A stretch of DNA of 64,000 nt, from NCBI RefSeq assembly GCF_002105155.1, contig NW_019028991.1, positions 620,001 through 684,000 on the forward strand, given 5' to 3'. This document shows, in pieces, positions 21,609 through 34,232 of this stretch. The position numbers were made by a program, and so were the translations under genes. Under the pieces are notes generated by a model. It did no database searches, had not been told where the DNA came from, and worked only from the letters and a program-made list of their open reading frames with translations. The stretch comes from Lobosporangium transversale. Its lineage: Eukaryota; Mortierellomycota; Mortierellomycetes; Mortierellales; Mortierellaceae. Within the stretch, counting starts at the first letter, position 1. Every line of letters begins with the position of its first letter.

Positions 21609-24600
21609 ATGAGCGCTGCCGAAAGGAGAGACAGTGGTATTCTTGCGGACTCGTCTGAAAGCTATTCTTCAGCTCCCTCCGCGGGAAGCCTTTGCCCAAG
21701 TAAAACACTTAAGTTAATTCGAGGTAAATGAATCTCCATGTCCATTGATCAACCTCATTCTGAAGAAATTTCATTTTCTTTTTTATCATTAGCAAGCACT
21801 ATTATTACCAGCCTCATTACCATCTTCATTACCAGCTTCATTACCAGCTTCATTACCAGCTTCATTACCAGCTTCGCGACAGGCTACACAGAGCCGGCCA
21901 CGGAAACGAAAGGCTCAAGCTGATACAGTAGTTTCATACTCAGGAACAAGCTCTTCTCAAGTAGTCACTCCCCATTTACAAAGCGAGGAACAAATCCAGA
22001 GACTAAATGTCTTGAGAGTCAAGGAGTTTGAAGCCCAAGTAAACACTGAAGAACAGCGTCGCCATCAGCTTGCAGATAGCACTAAGAAGACTTACATCCG
22101 ATACCAGCAGCATTGGGAGGTAAAGATCGCACGCACGTTTTTCAATTATAAAATGAGATAGAGTTAAAGCATGTGCTTATTCTGATTCGCTCTGCGATTC
22201 CTTTCCTATTCTCCTATTCTCAAGGCCTGGTGTACTCGAAAAGGATATGGAAGCGATTTCAGCGTCAGGGCAAACAAGTTCCTAATGTACATGAAAGAGA
22301 ATTTGGAAGAAAAACCATTTATACCGGACAACGATATTAACCATCGAGATGCTGTGCTTCCGCTTCGTGTCAATGCCAAGTTGAAGGGCTCTGTAACTTC
22401 TTTCGAGCTTATGAAATACTTGGAGGCAGAGCCAGTGTCATTCGAAACAGCAGACGCATATATCAAGGCTGTTATAGATCTTTACAACAGCCAGAGGAAT
22501 CGTCCAGATATGATGCATGAGCAACATCCTAGAACTCATTCAATTATCACTCTCATGGAAGGCTATAAACGCAGATTAGGGCAGACCAAAACAGCAAAGA
22601 AAATGAGAACATTTTGTGTTGATCAGGGTGAGGAGATTTACCACTTAAAGGAGGTGATGAGACAAGGCTGGAGACATAACTACTCGTCGCTTGGGAAATC
22701 CAATAATCACAAAGTTAAAGGGCTACGAGACCGAGGCATTGCAGCATGGTCTTTTTTTATGATGACTCGAGGGGAGAATATGAGGAAGGCTACATTGGCA
22801 GACATACAGGCCATCAATTTTGGACGCAAGGAGACCAATAATGGCCAATTTGTGCTCGGCATCGTCCTTACAATGCTGCAAGGAAAAGTAAACCGTGATG
22901 GCAAAGAGTGTATGACAGCAATCATTAGGAATAAAAATGTGGAGGTATGCCCAATTGGCGCCCTTGGGTTTTATCTCTTTGAGCTTTGGCAGGTAAGCGA
23001 TCAATAGCTACTTTAGTATTAGAATAAGTGCCATTTTGACTATATTAATAACACCGAAGATGCTTCTTATTTTTGTAGTGCTCTGATGTCACAGTGCCTA
23101 ATTTTGCAGACGAAGAGGATTGGTACAACCGATATCTTTGGGTGAGCACATCCGATCCAAGTCAAAAAACTGAGCTTTCCCAAGCAGCGCACTACATGGG
23201 TCAGTCTCATTTGTTTGATGGGGCTAACATCCCCATTAACAAGCCAACCCACTATCACCGCGGTGCTGGAGCTCGCTTTGCGCATCAAAATGGGTGTGAG
23301 ATTCAGGACATTGAAAAGCATGCGCACTGGAGCATGAACCGCCTCATGACGCATTATTTGGACCTCGCGATCAGTACCGTTGCCTTTAAAATGTCTGGCT
23401 TCACCTCTTTTAATGAACGCCCATGGTATGTGCGTAACGTTCTGCTTCCTCCGAATGAACTTCAGATAAAGATCTTCCCTTTTATCGAGTCGTACTTTGA
23501 TGGTCATCCTGATTGGAAGAAACGCATACAGAACATCATGGAGGATAGAGAAATCTGTTACGGGCGACCCGAACATACACGTCTTTCAGTCAGTCACATG
23601 GATGTCCCCGCCATCAACATTTTGAGCCTCCTGGCTCACTTACGGAAGGTCATACTCCAGGATGCGGTCGTTCTCATGGATATCTCTAGTGAAAACCACT
23701 TGTCCAATTACTCACTTCACGGAATATTTAGACACAAAGTGTTTCAAGATCCGCAATTCCACTCGTATCGATTGGCGCTCAAGGATGCTATGGCAAACGC
23801 TACATCCCCGTACTTGGATAGCCTTAATGCTAACTCACCTGCTATCGTGAATGAACTCCGAGGAGTCAGTACGAAGCTTGGTCATGACCTTCAGCATGTA
23901 CAGGCGTCTATTGACAATTTAACTCAAAGGGCAGACGAAATTTCCTCAAACACGCGAACTCTTAAAGGAGACTTTATCGATGAAAGGCATCGACAGTCGG
24001 AAGCGACTGCATTGGCAGTTTCAGGTGAATTCAATCGTTTTGCCGCTAGTATGCTAAATATCATGAAGCAAGTGGCACAGCAACTTCAAGTTTCTGTGGC
24101 GGAAGAGAGTGTGTCACTGGGCCTAACTTCTAACATGCAACCTGCAAAGGGATTGGGGTTGGCGTCCAATCAATCTCGACTTCAGAAGCAGAAGCCCACC
24201 CAGCGGCAGGCCCAGGAACAACATGGACAAGGGTTAGAACAACAACAGATGAATCAGGACAATAATCAAGATCAAGATCAAGATCAAAACTACGAGCAAG
24301 GTCAGAACATTCAAGAATTGAATCAGCAACAAGAACAGGCTCAGCAAGAGCCAGGGCAGAAACAGCAGGATGAAGTGGGCCAGGATATCCCATTAGTACA
24401 AAAGCGGTTCAAGAAGCTTTGGACGGATAGCAGAATTAAAGAAATACAAAACCTTGAAAACTCGCTTGCAACGCCTCAAATGGAGGTCACTATTGATAAA
24501 TATGACATGCTCCATCAAAAACATTCTCTCCGAGAGCATTGGAATGAATGGTTTTATGGGCACAATGACTATCCTTCTATCTGGCGGCTTAATAAGTTCA

Positions 24601-24794
24601 AAGGCGGGTCTTGGAGGGCTTCCAATTCGGCTAGACGATACAAGTTTAAGAAAGACGTGATATATTCGATTCTCGATAGGATGCTCACCATGGAAGGTGA
24701 ATTACGTGATCGAGAGAGAGTTGCTTTAAATGAAGTTGAGCAGCTCTTGGTATCCTCGTCTTTGAATAAGTATTACAACGATCTTCATAGTTAG
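21609..24794 (+). CDS. Crypton-type tyrosine recombinase with GCR1_C domain
   Basis: This is a DNA strand-exchange enzyme of the Crypton class, relatives of which gave rise to yeast Ndc10/CBF3 proteins. I assemble four exons: 21609-21723 (alternative donor 21699), 21797-22119, 22225-22992, 23079-24794 (about 973 aa, phases agree). After a Lys/Arg patch (RPRKRK) there is a SAM-like DNA-binding region (STKKTYIRYQQHWEAWC). The catalytic core follows: MMTRGENMRKATL (first Arg), THYHRGAGARFAHQNG (His-x-x-Arg), KHAHWSMNRLMTHYLD (His/Trp and nucleophilic Tyr). A helical segment and Gln-rich spacer lead to a GCR1_C-like end (LREHWNEWFYGHNDYPSI, SWRASNSARRYKFKK). I see no stops or shifts and all catalytic positions are filled, so it may be active or recently so, or a domesticated gene. 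Confidence 0.8.
21804..21875 (+). repeat. 12-bp tandem repeat in the recombinase N-terminal exon
   Basis: ATTACCAGCTTC-type units are repeated about six times, encoding a Leu-Pro-Ala-Ser run just before the basic patch. Confidence 0.9.
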
Positions 24795-25864
24795 GATTAT
24801 AGTGCAACCTTCGGTTAGAATTATAGAATTAAAGCGCATATCAGTTCAAGCATTGACGCATCTAATATCTAAAGTCAACTGTCTGGTGGAAGTTGTAGCG
24901 GAAGGGCTGGACAGAGTGTTGTAACTCGAAAAAATGTTAAAAATTGGTTAATGTGAGGAATGAAGGAATGAGAAACCACAATTATGCCCTTGTAACAACC
25001 AACCTCCCTTTCATTCGACAAAAATGGCGCAATGGTCCAAGAACCAAGGAACCAAGGAACATGGAGTAGTTTTCTGTAGTCGCATATTATGTGCCAATTC
25101 TGCTCTCTCCTTTCTTTTAATTGATTTCTATTCTAGTATTTCATATAAAAGTGGTGTGAAGGTTTGATATGTACGTATCCGTATTAGATAGAAGTTGTGG
25201 ATACACTGATTTTCACGTGACAACTGACAGGTAATAGATAGGAAATTTTTTTTATTACCCTCGGTAAACTGACACTGCTTTATATGACTTTATGCTATAT
25301 ATTAGCGATTACGAGGACGAGGAGGGCTATCCAATGTCTTTTATACTCTTTATCAACAAAAATCCATGAATAATCGAGGATCAGCATACAGGTTACTTTA
25401 TCAAAAATAGATTTTGACTGAGAGTGTGTATGCTGACCACTTTGAGCGCATGGTGAATGAAAGTAGAATTCTGCTGATACAGCTCTTACATAAGACCACT
25501 CATTATTGAAGAAGCGCTATCGCTATGAGGTGGTGAAGAAAGTAAAGCTAAACACAGCAGGACACAGAAAAAGGATTGCGTCCCAAATGGTGAATCTGTA
25601 AATTCCTATCCCTGTGAGAAAGTTATATTTCACGCATCATGCCACTGGAATAAAATATAGTGATGGGTTGACAAGTTACATCAAGGATTGCTAACGTTTT
25701 GGCGAATACAATTTGCGCAGACATTCATGGTTTCAATTAAAAAAGCATATTTGAGTTTTTTGGCTCTAGGATATCGGAGTAAAATAAAGAAAAAAAAAAA
25801 AAAAAAAAAAAAAAACATCCAAAGCATCCTAATCATTCTTATTCATTCCTTCATTCTTATTGCT
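24795..25864. other. Intergenic region, no gene
   Basis: About 1.07 kb holding the 3' flank of the recombinase and the promoter of the amine oxidase gene. An A-rich run at 25790-25815 precedes the start by about 50 bp and is probably in the leader. No gene was recognised. Confidence 0.55.
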
Positions 25865-27722
25865 ATGACCATTCAGTGCAAGCATGTCATTGTCGTTGGT
25901 GGAGGGATGGCTGGTTTGAGCGCAGGTAAAAAAATAAAATAAAATCAATATATTAAAAGGATAAAAAGCTATTAGCAGCTAACATCTGCTATTTTATTAT
26001 TTCAGCGCTGGAGCTGACTAAGGACCCCAATATCAGAGTCACTCTTTTGGAAGCTCGGAATCGTCTGGGCGGTCGGATTGCCACTCACCATAGCCTGATC
26101 TCTCCCTCGTTCGAGGCATCAGCTCTTGTACCCACTGGTTCCTCTTCTCTCGCCTTTGATTTTGGTGCTTCCTGGATTCATGGTGTCGACCCTTCGAATC
26201 CACTCTACTCCCTTCTCAACCAAGCCAAAGTCAAGTACATTCATACAGACAGCGATATCATGTTTAGTCAACCTGGTCCTGGTATAATACATCTGCCTGA
26301 AGAGGAGAGTAATCATTATTGGAAAATTGTTTGGGATATTTTGGATGAAGGGCAAGAGTTTGCAAGAACCTGTCGTGATCAGATCCCAGAGAACCTTTCT
26401 TTACGTCAATGGCTGACAGATTATATCAAAAAGTACCAGAGCGAGGATCCGAATGACGAGAAAACATACATGAGCCCTATTATGAAGAGAGTGATACCAG
26501 GGTTGGCCATGTATTGGGCGGACGAAAACGCCATTCCCCTAGAGCGAGTGTCTATGAAATACATGGATGCTGAAAAGATCTTTCCTGGTGAACATTGTCT
26601 GGTCACCAATGGACTTGACCGTGTGGTTAATGTACTGAAGGTTCAGCTGGAGGAGAAGGAAAAGGAGAACCTTACTGCGTTACTGGAGCACGTTGTCGAA
26701 GGCATCGAATACAATGGTAAAAGAAATGTTACATAGTTTCTCTGTGCGGTTTTAATATATCAATTCATCAATTTGTAACCATTTAGCCTGAATATCTTGT
26801 GCGTATCTATTCCCAATCACTCACATGAATAGAATTTCAAGTCGACGTCACAACAAATCATGGTTCCTTCACTGCGGACCAAATCCTGGTCACCCTTCCC
26901 CTCGGCGTCCTCAAAACCCTCCAGACAAGAACAGAAGCATCAACAGCAGCTACTAGCACTCCATTTTTTAACCCCCCTTTACCTATTTCTAAGCAAAATG
27001 CAATTCGAAACCTTGGCTTTGGAACCATGTTTAAAATCTTCCTCTTCTTCCCAACGTGTTTTTGGTCTCCCAATGTGCATTTCATCAACTGTCTCCCCTC
27101 GGAAGAATTTACTAAATCTCCTTCTTCTAATTTAATAGCTCGTTTTTGTTTGAATAGCAGACAAATCGAAGCTCTGACAGTGTTGATGCGGGATCTAGCT
27201 AATTACTCGTCCCTGATGCCAGTCTACAACATGCCAATCCTGATTGGATATGCCACCAATCGCGCTGCAGAATTGATGGAATGTTTAACAGATGACGAAG
27301 CCCGATACGTTTACATGTGTCATTTAGCTCATTACTACGATATCATGACCATTGATAATGACAGGACTAATGGAGGTGAAGCCGTCTGGCCAAAAATCTC
27401 ATTCATGTCAAGATGGAATCAAGATCCCTTTGCCCGTGGGTCTTACTCAAGTATCCCTATAGGCGCTACACCTCAAGACATTGAAGCCTTTCAAGTTCCT
27501 GTTGGGGTCAGACGCGATAGTATGAGCACTACTGATACCATTGAGGAGGGCACGGATAATGTTCCAGCTTCAAATAAGTTAATAGCTGTAAATGATCCAG
27601 AGTTGGGGAGAGTCTTCTTTGCAGGCGAACATACATCCTCTAGTCACTTTGCTAGCATCCAAGGCGCACTCATGTCCGGTCGCCGAGAGGCAGTTAAAAT
27701 TTTGAGACAGTCTCTTGTGTAG
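25865..27722 (+). CDS. Flavin-containing polyamine/amine oxidase
   Basis: This FAD enzyme oxidises polyamines or other amines (FMS1/SMOX-like). There are three exons: 25865-25925, 26006-26716, 26833-27722 (553 aa, phases agree). The N-terminal dinucleotide-binding fold reads HVIVVGGGMAGLSAALEL followed by VTLLEARNRLGGRI. FDFGASWIHGVDPSNPL is typical of amine oxidases. The middle has VTNGLDRVVNVLK, and QILVTLPLGVLK follows the second intron. The C-terminus shows GRVFFAGEHTSSSHFASIQG and ALMSGRREA, which complete FAD binding. I cannot assign the exact substrate (spermine, N-acetylpolyamine or other) from sequence. No signal peptide is seen and the C-terminus (SLV) is not a clear peroxisomal signal. 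Confidence 0.9.
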
Positions 27723-27916
27723 GTCGTAGCATAGAAAAGTCTAATAAAGATATTTGATTGAACTAAGTTCTTATTACCCTATTTTCTCAAGGAAGAAATG
27801 ATACGACAAAAAAAAAAAAAAAAAAAAGTTCACATTTATTTGATGGAAATGAGCTGGTATCTGATATATTTCTATTATACAAATAGGTTTGCGCTTCCTT
27901 ACATCCCATTAGGATT

Positions 27917-30381
27917 CTAAGCTCGAGTCCTTGGCCCTGAAAAAATTGACCCCGAGAGCTTGGCGAATACTCCTCGATTACCTGATTTCTTTTCCCTGTC
28001 TGCATTCTTTTCCTTGTCTGACCAATAGGACCCTGAGATTCCATCAGATGTTACACTTTTCCTCATCTTGATGAACCCCTCTGGAGGCGGTGATGGTTTG
28101 TTGGCAGGAGGCGAGGATGATAACATGGCAGATGCATAGCTCAAAGAAGAACTAATAGAATCAGAAGGAGTAGGTGGTGTCAAAGTGGATGTCGGATTGA
28201 TAGAAAAGATAGAGGGCATGGATCCCTTTTTCGCAGCTGATGCCTTCTCAGCAGCCGTTAATGAATGTCGATGGTGCTGATGATAGGGATATGATGGCTC
28301 AGGGCTCCTGGAGTCCTTACGTCCCAACTCTTCCATGGTGACTTTGGAGATAGTATCATTTGTGTCTGATGAGCTCCGAGACGTCTGACGGGACACTGGA
28401 CTAGAATAAAATAGTTGTGGTTGTGTATCTCTAATCTCCTCTGCATCCACTTGAAAAGAAGTGCGCCGTCGAAAAATGCCTTTAGATTTATTCTTAGACT
28501 TGACCAGTTTGCTAGCAGGGCGAACCACTATGACAGGAATAGGTGAATAGTGGAGACAATAACGCGATATGCTCCCCAAAAGAAACCCTTTTACTTTGCT
28601 ATGCCCTCGGGTCCCTACAACCAACATTGTTGGCTCATACATTTTGATCTGAAGTTTTTTTTATAAAAAAAATTAGCAAAGAAATATGTTAGTTCAAATC
28701 TTTGATCTTCTCTCAATCGCAACCCATTGAATGTCCTGTATAGTATCACCATTTCTCCTATGATTCACATTACCATGTGCTGAATCGTATCGCGTACAAA
28801 GCCAACCAGACACTCTACAACTATATTGATCTCTTTGGATTTGTTTCTTTCTCTAATCATTTCCATAATTTTGGTTGCTTCTTCCCGGGCAGCGAATTCT
28901 TGTCCGTGAAATGATGGGACTCCATTTTTGGCAACTAGACGTCATAGTACAAGAATTGTTTAAATTATTTAGGAGACAAAAATAATGAATGTGTGCCAAT
29001 CGTGAAGTTCTAACCCTGTATCTTATACGTAAATCAGACATCCTGATTAATCTTCGTCTTCTTTGCTGTCTATCAACGTCATTTGTACAACTCAACTCCA
29101 TGTCCTCAGGCGCCATTCCATTCCAGTTGGAAAAAAGGAAAAAAAAAAAAAAAAAAAAAAAGAAAAAGTCCTGGGTACTTTCTGTTGTTGCATGATCAAA
29201 TTTACAAGAGCATCCCTGATTGGTGTCAAGTTGTGGCCCGTGTGTCACCAGATCTGTTGTTTTAAGTGTCCATTGGTGGCCAATCCAGTTGACTGTTGTG
29301 CCCCCGATTCAGCCTTCGAACTCTATATTAGACTGTCCTTGTTATTTCTTTAGTGAACCACTAAAACAAAATAAAAAGTAAACTAAGTTACACTTACAAG
29401 AGTCCCGTAACTCCATTGGCACAACACGCAACGCAACGATCTATTAATTGCAATACAGGCATCAAAAAAAAAAAAAAAAAAAAAAAAAAGGACGATTAAA
29501 TAAAAACCATCGATGGACTAATATGATTATAATTACAATCCCGCGACAAGGTTTGGCTCTCCTGGGGATGGGTCCAAAGAAAAAAAAAAAAAAAAAAAAA
29601 AAAAAAGAGAGGGGCGGGAATCAAAGGGTGCATTTTTTCTTTATCTTGCGCAAGCACGGCTGTGAAACGGAAGTTGGTATATCACAATTTGGTCTGGGGA
29701 CACAAGCACAGCAAAAAGGCCCCACAGATACTCGATGTTTGTGACTTCAATCCAATCAGAGCTTTCCAAATGTAGTCCATTTTTTCTTTTTTTTTCTTTT
29801 GCTAGTTCGATTTCCAATCATGGTACGAAAATACATTTGTCCCACAAGTCCAGTGCCATTGTGATGGCCGATTCCTCTGGAAAGAAGATGAAAAGGGAGT
29901 TCAAGCACCGTGCATACATCCTTTTCATTTATAACCTTACCTCATCACCATCCTCGACCATATTTTCCATGACCCACTGTAATGCATGAGAACTATAATC
30001 GCTCAGGTCAGTGCACACCAAAAAAGTTCGGGTGTTCTTAGCCCGTTTCCATTTATCTGTCCTGGCTTGAAGTGTCAGTGCATATTGAACAGTATCCTCG
30101 CAATCCAGGGTATCAAAGCCAACTCGCGCAATGTAACCATTTTTGGACCTTTGTTTAGATAGAGCCTCAGACTTGGGAGTTTTATCATCGCAGTCTGAAG
30201 GAAAAGTCAAAGTAACTGAAGTTGTAGTGGAGTTCCTTGGAGAGCCAGTGAATGAAGGTAAAGGAGAACTTGAGAGAGAAGATGTGGGCAACGGAGACGA
30301 TAATTCGTTAGATAAAGAGGAAGAGGATGACGAAGACAAGGATATAGAGTTATTGATGTCCTGATTGTTGTTATTAGCCAT
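27917..30381 (-). CDS. Universal stress protein (UspA) domain protein
   Basis: This is a fungal USP-family protein with disordered arms; members bind nucleotides and respond to stress. Exon 1 (30381-29941) starts MANNNN, has a Ser-rich tail, and begins the USP fold with RTFLVCTDLSDYSSHALQW. A later exon (near 28935-28775) has EFAAREEATKIMEMI and INIVVECLVGFVRDTIQHM. The last exon (about 28650-27917) has EPTMLVVGTRGHSKVKGFLL and SISRYCLHYSPIPVIVVRP, the Gly-rich nucleotide loop of the family, followed by a Ser/Pro-rich tail ending GPRTRA. The exon(s) between 29940 and 28990 are unresolved; one candidate near 29115-29035 fits in phase but is poorly conserved. Three homopolymer tracts lie in this intron region. 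Confidence 0.82.
29580..29606 (+). repeat. Poly(A) tract in a USP intron
   Basis: Twenty-seven A on the + strand, poly(U) in the minus-strand transcript. A second tract of 26 is at 29464-29489. Confidence 0.95.
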
Positions 30382-30752
30382 TGAATTGATCGGAATTGAA
30401 TGTCGGAGGAGTGGTTGTAAAGTTATAAAATGAAGTGTGCAAGAGTGGTAAAAAAAGCTGAGAAATACTGTGAATGGAGCGGAAGAGAATAGCAAATGGG
30501 GTTGTGTATTTGAAGGAATAGGTTATAAAGAAAAAGAAAAAGAAAAAAAAAAAAAAAAAAAAAAGAGCCGTTTGTGTTCAGGATGTCTGGGAGGCGAACT
30601 CGGCTGAGAAAAACAAACTTACTTCAACATTCGTAAAACATGAAACTAAACATCAGGCAAATATAATAGAGCTGTCACGATTCAACAGTCTATTGATTCA
30701 ACACAATCATCCCATCGAGGCATTGCAATGACGATGACAACCAGACTACAGA
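30382..30752. other. USP promoter / 3' flank of a small gene
   Basis: 371 bp upstream of the USP start. A poly(A)/AAAAAG run sits near 30530-30564. No gene was seen. Confidence 0.55.
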
Positions 30753-31046
30753 CTATTTACTACCAAGGCGGACTTCATGGTCATAACCTAAAGCAGTCGC
30801 TTCCAAATCAGGCACTTCCAGTCTCGGATCCAAACCTGAATGTTTCTGCATGAATTCCTGTGAGCGTAATCATTCAAGCGGAGACTCATTTTTATTAATA
30901 TTTTATTTTATTTACAATCAAGAGGTTACCCGACACACGGAACTGAGTTATTGACAATTGAAGAAGGTGTTACCAAAAAAGACCTGTATTAAATCTTTGT
31001 CTTGCTGACATCTATATTTCCAGAGTTCATTGATCGTTAACCTCCT
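30753..31046 (-). CDS. Small unrecognised gene, C-terminal exons
   Basis: Two minus-strand exons read well. One ends ELWKYRCQQDKDLIQ (donor after 30984, GTCTTT, weak) and is preceded by IEDGKRRLTIN. The next (30857-30753, 35 codons with stop) reads EFMQKHSGLDPRLEVPDLE and ends VRLGSK. Codon phase, charged character and splice sites support a real small protein. I do not recognise the family. The 5' exon is not settled; an open frame at 31278-31093 (YLSFYKRAKQLNQ...) may belong to it, but the splice joining them is unclear. It is divergent from ORC4, so part of its promoter may be shared. Confidence 0.5.
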
Positions 31047-31409
31047 TTTCCCATCCTCAATTGTGATTAATAGACTAGATTTATTTGTAAATTCAGGACA
31101 TGGCTTGATCACCAAGTTCAATTAAAATTCGATGGTAGGAAGGGCCAATAGCAGATGATATTCTCGCTCTTTGATCCCAAAGAAACAAGTAACAATCTTC
31201 CGTTTGATTTAATTGCTTCGCCCGCTTGTAGAAACTCAAGTATGTGACTGCGAAATCAAATAAAGAACTAGGGCACAAACATCCAAAAAAAAAAATGGCG
31301 GCAATACTAATTCGCGTTTCTACACCTTCACATTCAAAGGCATTTCAAATCCAAATCCTAATCGAAATCCTGACGAGATTCAAAAGAAACACTGAACTCC
31401 ATCACATTC

Positions 31410-33546
31410 ATGAGCTTGAACAACTGGGTTGAAATGGCTAAATGTGCCATCTTGGCACGACTCTCTGAGCGAACACTCCCTCCATCGTTAGTGGGTTTGG
31501 AAGAGCAATACAAGTAAGGAGATGTTATTTGATAAAAGAGGTTCATTTCTCTGTAAAACTTTATAGCTCTATACCAATCCTCACAGTGAAGAAATTGCTA
31601 TGCCCTGTCAGAAAAATTGCTGATCTGATGCGGCAGACAATAGAAATGGGTGAGAGTAACTCGTGTCTGATTCTTGGTCCCCGTGGAACCGGAAAGACTA
31701 TGGTAGGGGACCATGTTCATCTTTCAAGAAGATCTTGATATGAGAAAGCTGTCTCTGAGACTCCTTATCCCTATTGCTTCTTTCTCAGATTCTTGTGTGA
31801 TTTAATATTGATGTCCACATTGTTATTGTAATAGCTTGTTCGCAAGGCATTGAATGAAATGGAGAATCTATTTGGAGCTGCACGGATAACAGAAGAGACA
31901 GACCAGGATATGGCTGTTGATAATGAGGCTCGCAAAGACTTTATGGTGATCCGTCTCAATGGGCTTGTACAGACAGATGACAGGATGGCTTTAAAAGAAA
32001 TCATGCGTCAGCTATCACGAGAAGGGGAGTCTGGAATGGCTAACAGCAATGTAAAACAAAAAAAAAAGTCTACTGTGTTGCCTGGTCAATTCTTAGTTTT
32101 AGAGTAATTTCTGAAAGCCACGAAATTGGCCGATTCGATTCGCCTTCTAATTGTCTCGTATACACAATTAGGTATCCTTTGCAGATTCTCTTCCCTCACT
32201 ACTCTCATTCTTGAAAAGTGGAACCAGGGATCAATATCCAATCATTTTTGTTATGGAAGAATTTGATCTGTTTGCTCAACACACAAAGCAATCCCTTTTA
32301 TACAATCTATTCGATATTGCACAAAGTGCAGAGTGGCCAATTGCTGTCATCGGGGTATCATGCCGTATGGTAGGATTGGTTTCCAGGAACAAAGAAAAAA
32401 AAATAACCAAAAAACTCAGTAGTATAAAAAATTAATGGCTACTACTTACTCGACATATTTAGGATGCGTTAGAGCTGCTGGAGAAGCGTGTTAAATCAAG
32501 ATTCTCGCACCGACAATATTATACATTCCCTCCAGAGAGCTACTATGATTTTATAGAAATTTGCCAGAATATGCTATTGCTTTCCCTAGAAGATATGAAC
32601 ATTGAGCTCGAGGATGGTGTCTACGTGGGCGAAGATGTAAACGAAAAAGAAGCTTTCATAAACGAGTTTAATGATCATGTTAAGGTACAACCAAAACAAA
32701 TCTCTGGCGATCAGTCACATGCTTACAACAACAAAAAACGTTGAACTGAAAAACAGTTACCTCAATAGATGCTCTTTGATGACAGTGGCTTTTCCAAGAT
32801 CATGCAGAGAATATTTGATCTGATGAAGGATATCCGTGGGTTCTTTCGTTTGTGTGTACGTCTTGAGATCAAAAAGGGTCTATTTTTTCTTTTCCTTTTT
32901 TTGGCATTAGAAGGTTTCGATAAAACATAGACTGATGATATCTCGTGTCTTTTAGTTTGGACCAGTGGCAAGCCTCTCAGAGACAAACCCCTATTTGCGA
33001 CCTCCACAATTTTACGAGTCTGGCCTACAACAGCGTGTTGACAACAAGACAGAGTTGTTGAAAGGCATATCTTTACTTGAGCTTTCATTATTGATTGCGA
33101 TCAAGCACCTTGTGGAGAGAGAGATTGTCTCATTCAACTTCGAGATGGTTTATGATGAATACAAGGAGTTTATGGATATGGCAGTTTTGAAGGGAGCCTC
33201 TGGCTCCAGCTCTTTAACCTTAGGCAGTGGAGGATCAATTGGATCTACTGATAGTGTATCATTGCGCCTCTACAAGAAGGCCGTCGCATTAAAGGTGAGC
33301 AAATGAGGTCGATTGGAATCATGGAAATAATAATAACAATACTAGTAACTAAGGTTTCGTTTCCAGGCATTTGAACACTTGGTGGAAACAGAGCTACTAC
33401 GACCAGCAGATGCCTCTGGCAAGGGTCCGAAAGAATATCGGATGATGCAAGTGATGCTTGACTCGAGCCAAATCGCAGACATTGTACTCAAACATCGCGA
33501 TTGCCCCACTCTGATAGCGCGATGGGCAGCCAGACGACAATCATAA
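31410..33546 (+). CDS. ORC4: Origin recognition complex subunit 4
   Basis: This AAA+ subunit of the ORC marks replication origins. Exon 1 (31410-31513) ends [12 protein letters not shown]. Exon 2 (31567-31702) carries [16 protein letters not shown] with the Walker A motif. Later exons give [33 protein letters not shown] leading into EEFDLF (Walker B region with the ORC4-typical EEFD), [36 protein letters not shown] (sensor 2 region), and a winged-helix C-terminus ([32 protein letters not shown]) ending at 33546. About eight exons are implied. Start: ATG 31410 gives [12 protein letters not shown] 31434 is an alternative, and an in-frame stop lies 39 bp upstream of 31410. It resembles other ORC4 proteins in order and length. 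Confidence 0.92.
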
Positions 33547-34232
33547 TTATAATAAAGAAAAAAGCACGATTAAATGATAAAACACATAAGGGAACCAATG
33601 GTTATGCTTGGCGTTTACCTAAGACAGGACATCATGATCGACATCTACACCCTTTGTTGAGGGCTCTGTTCTTCTTTTTCTATCGGAGAACAAAACAAAT
33701 TTTGACTTTTAAAAAAGGAGACAAGCTTTTTTCTCATTCTTTATTTTCTTTCTTTTTATCCTCACCGTTCCTCTTTAACCTCTTTCATCTCCCCTTCCAA
33801 CTCTTTACTTCTGTCTTCTCTCTTGAGAATCAAAGCAAAGACTATTTGTTTGTCTGAATTCTACTTCATCCGCGACAAACCCATTCCGTTGTCTACTCTG
33901 ATCCATTCATTTACCTCTTGCTCAGTAGTCTGATCTCGTCCGAAATCGCAAAGCTACCTTGCAAAGGCTTCTCAATATTGTACTTGGAGCAACATCCACT
34001 TCCATCCTCACCGCGTTTTCGAGTCGACTCACCCTTCGTTGTGAGCTGACTCAACTCTTGTTTATCGAATATTCATCTCTTTATCAAGTTGGATTCCTCA
34101 AGACCATACCTCCGATACCTCTACCCGTTGCCCTTTACGCTACTGATAGCAATATCTTGAGTCGATTTCTTTGTCTTTTTGCTTGGGATTACACGCTGAA
34201 CTTCATTATTTCCAAGATTCGTTCATTCAACC
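33547..34232. other. Intergenic/promoter region upstream of the NET-domain gene
   Basis: 686 bp. The CT-rich stretch at 33720-33830 is like other promoters here. Open frames in it lack family features. No gene is called. Confidence 0.55.

Noticed and set aside
23067..23576. Minus-strand 169-codon frame within the recombinase gene
   Set aside because: It is antisense to the catalytic core, which is conserved on the plus strand.
29063..29353. Plus-strand frames with poly-Lys near 29150
   Set aside because: They are created by the intronic poly(A) tract of the minus-strand USP gene.
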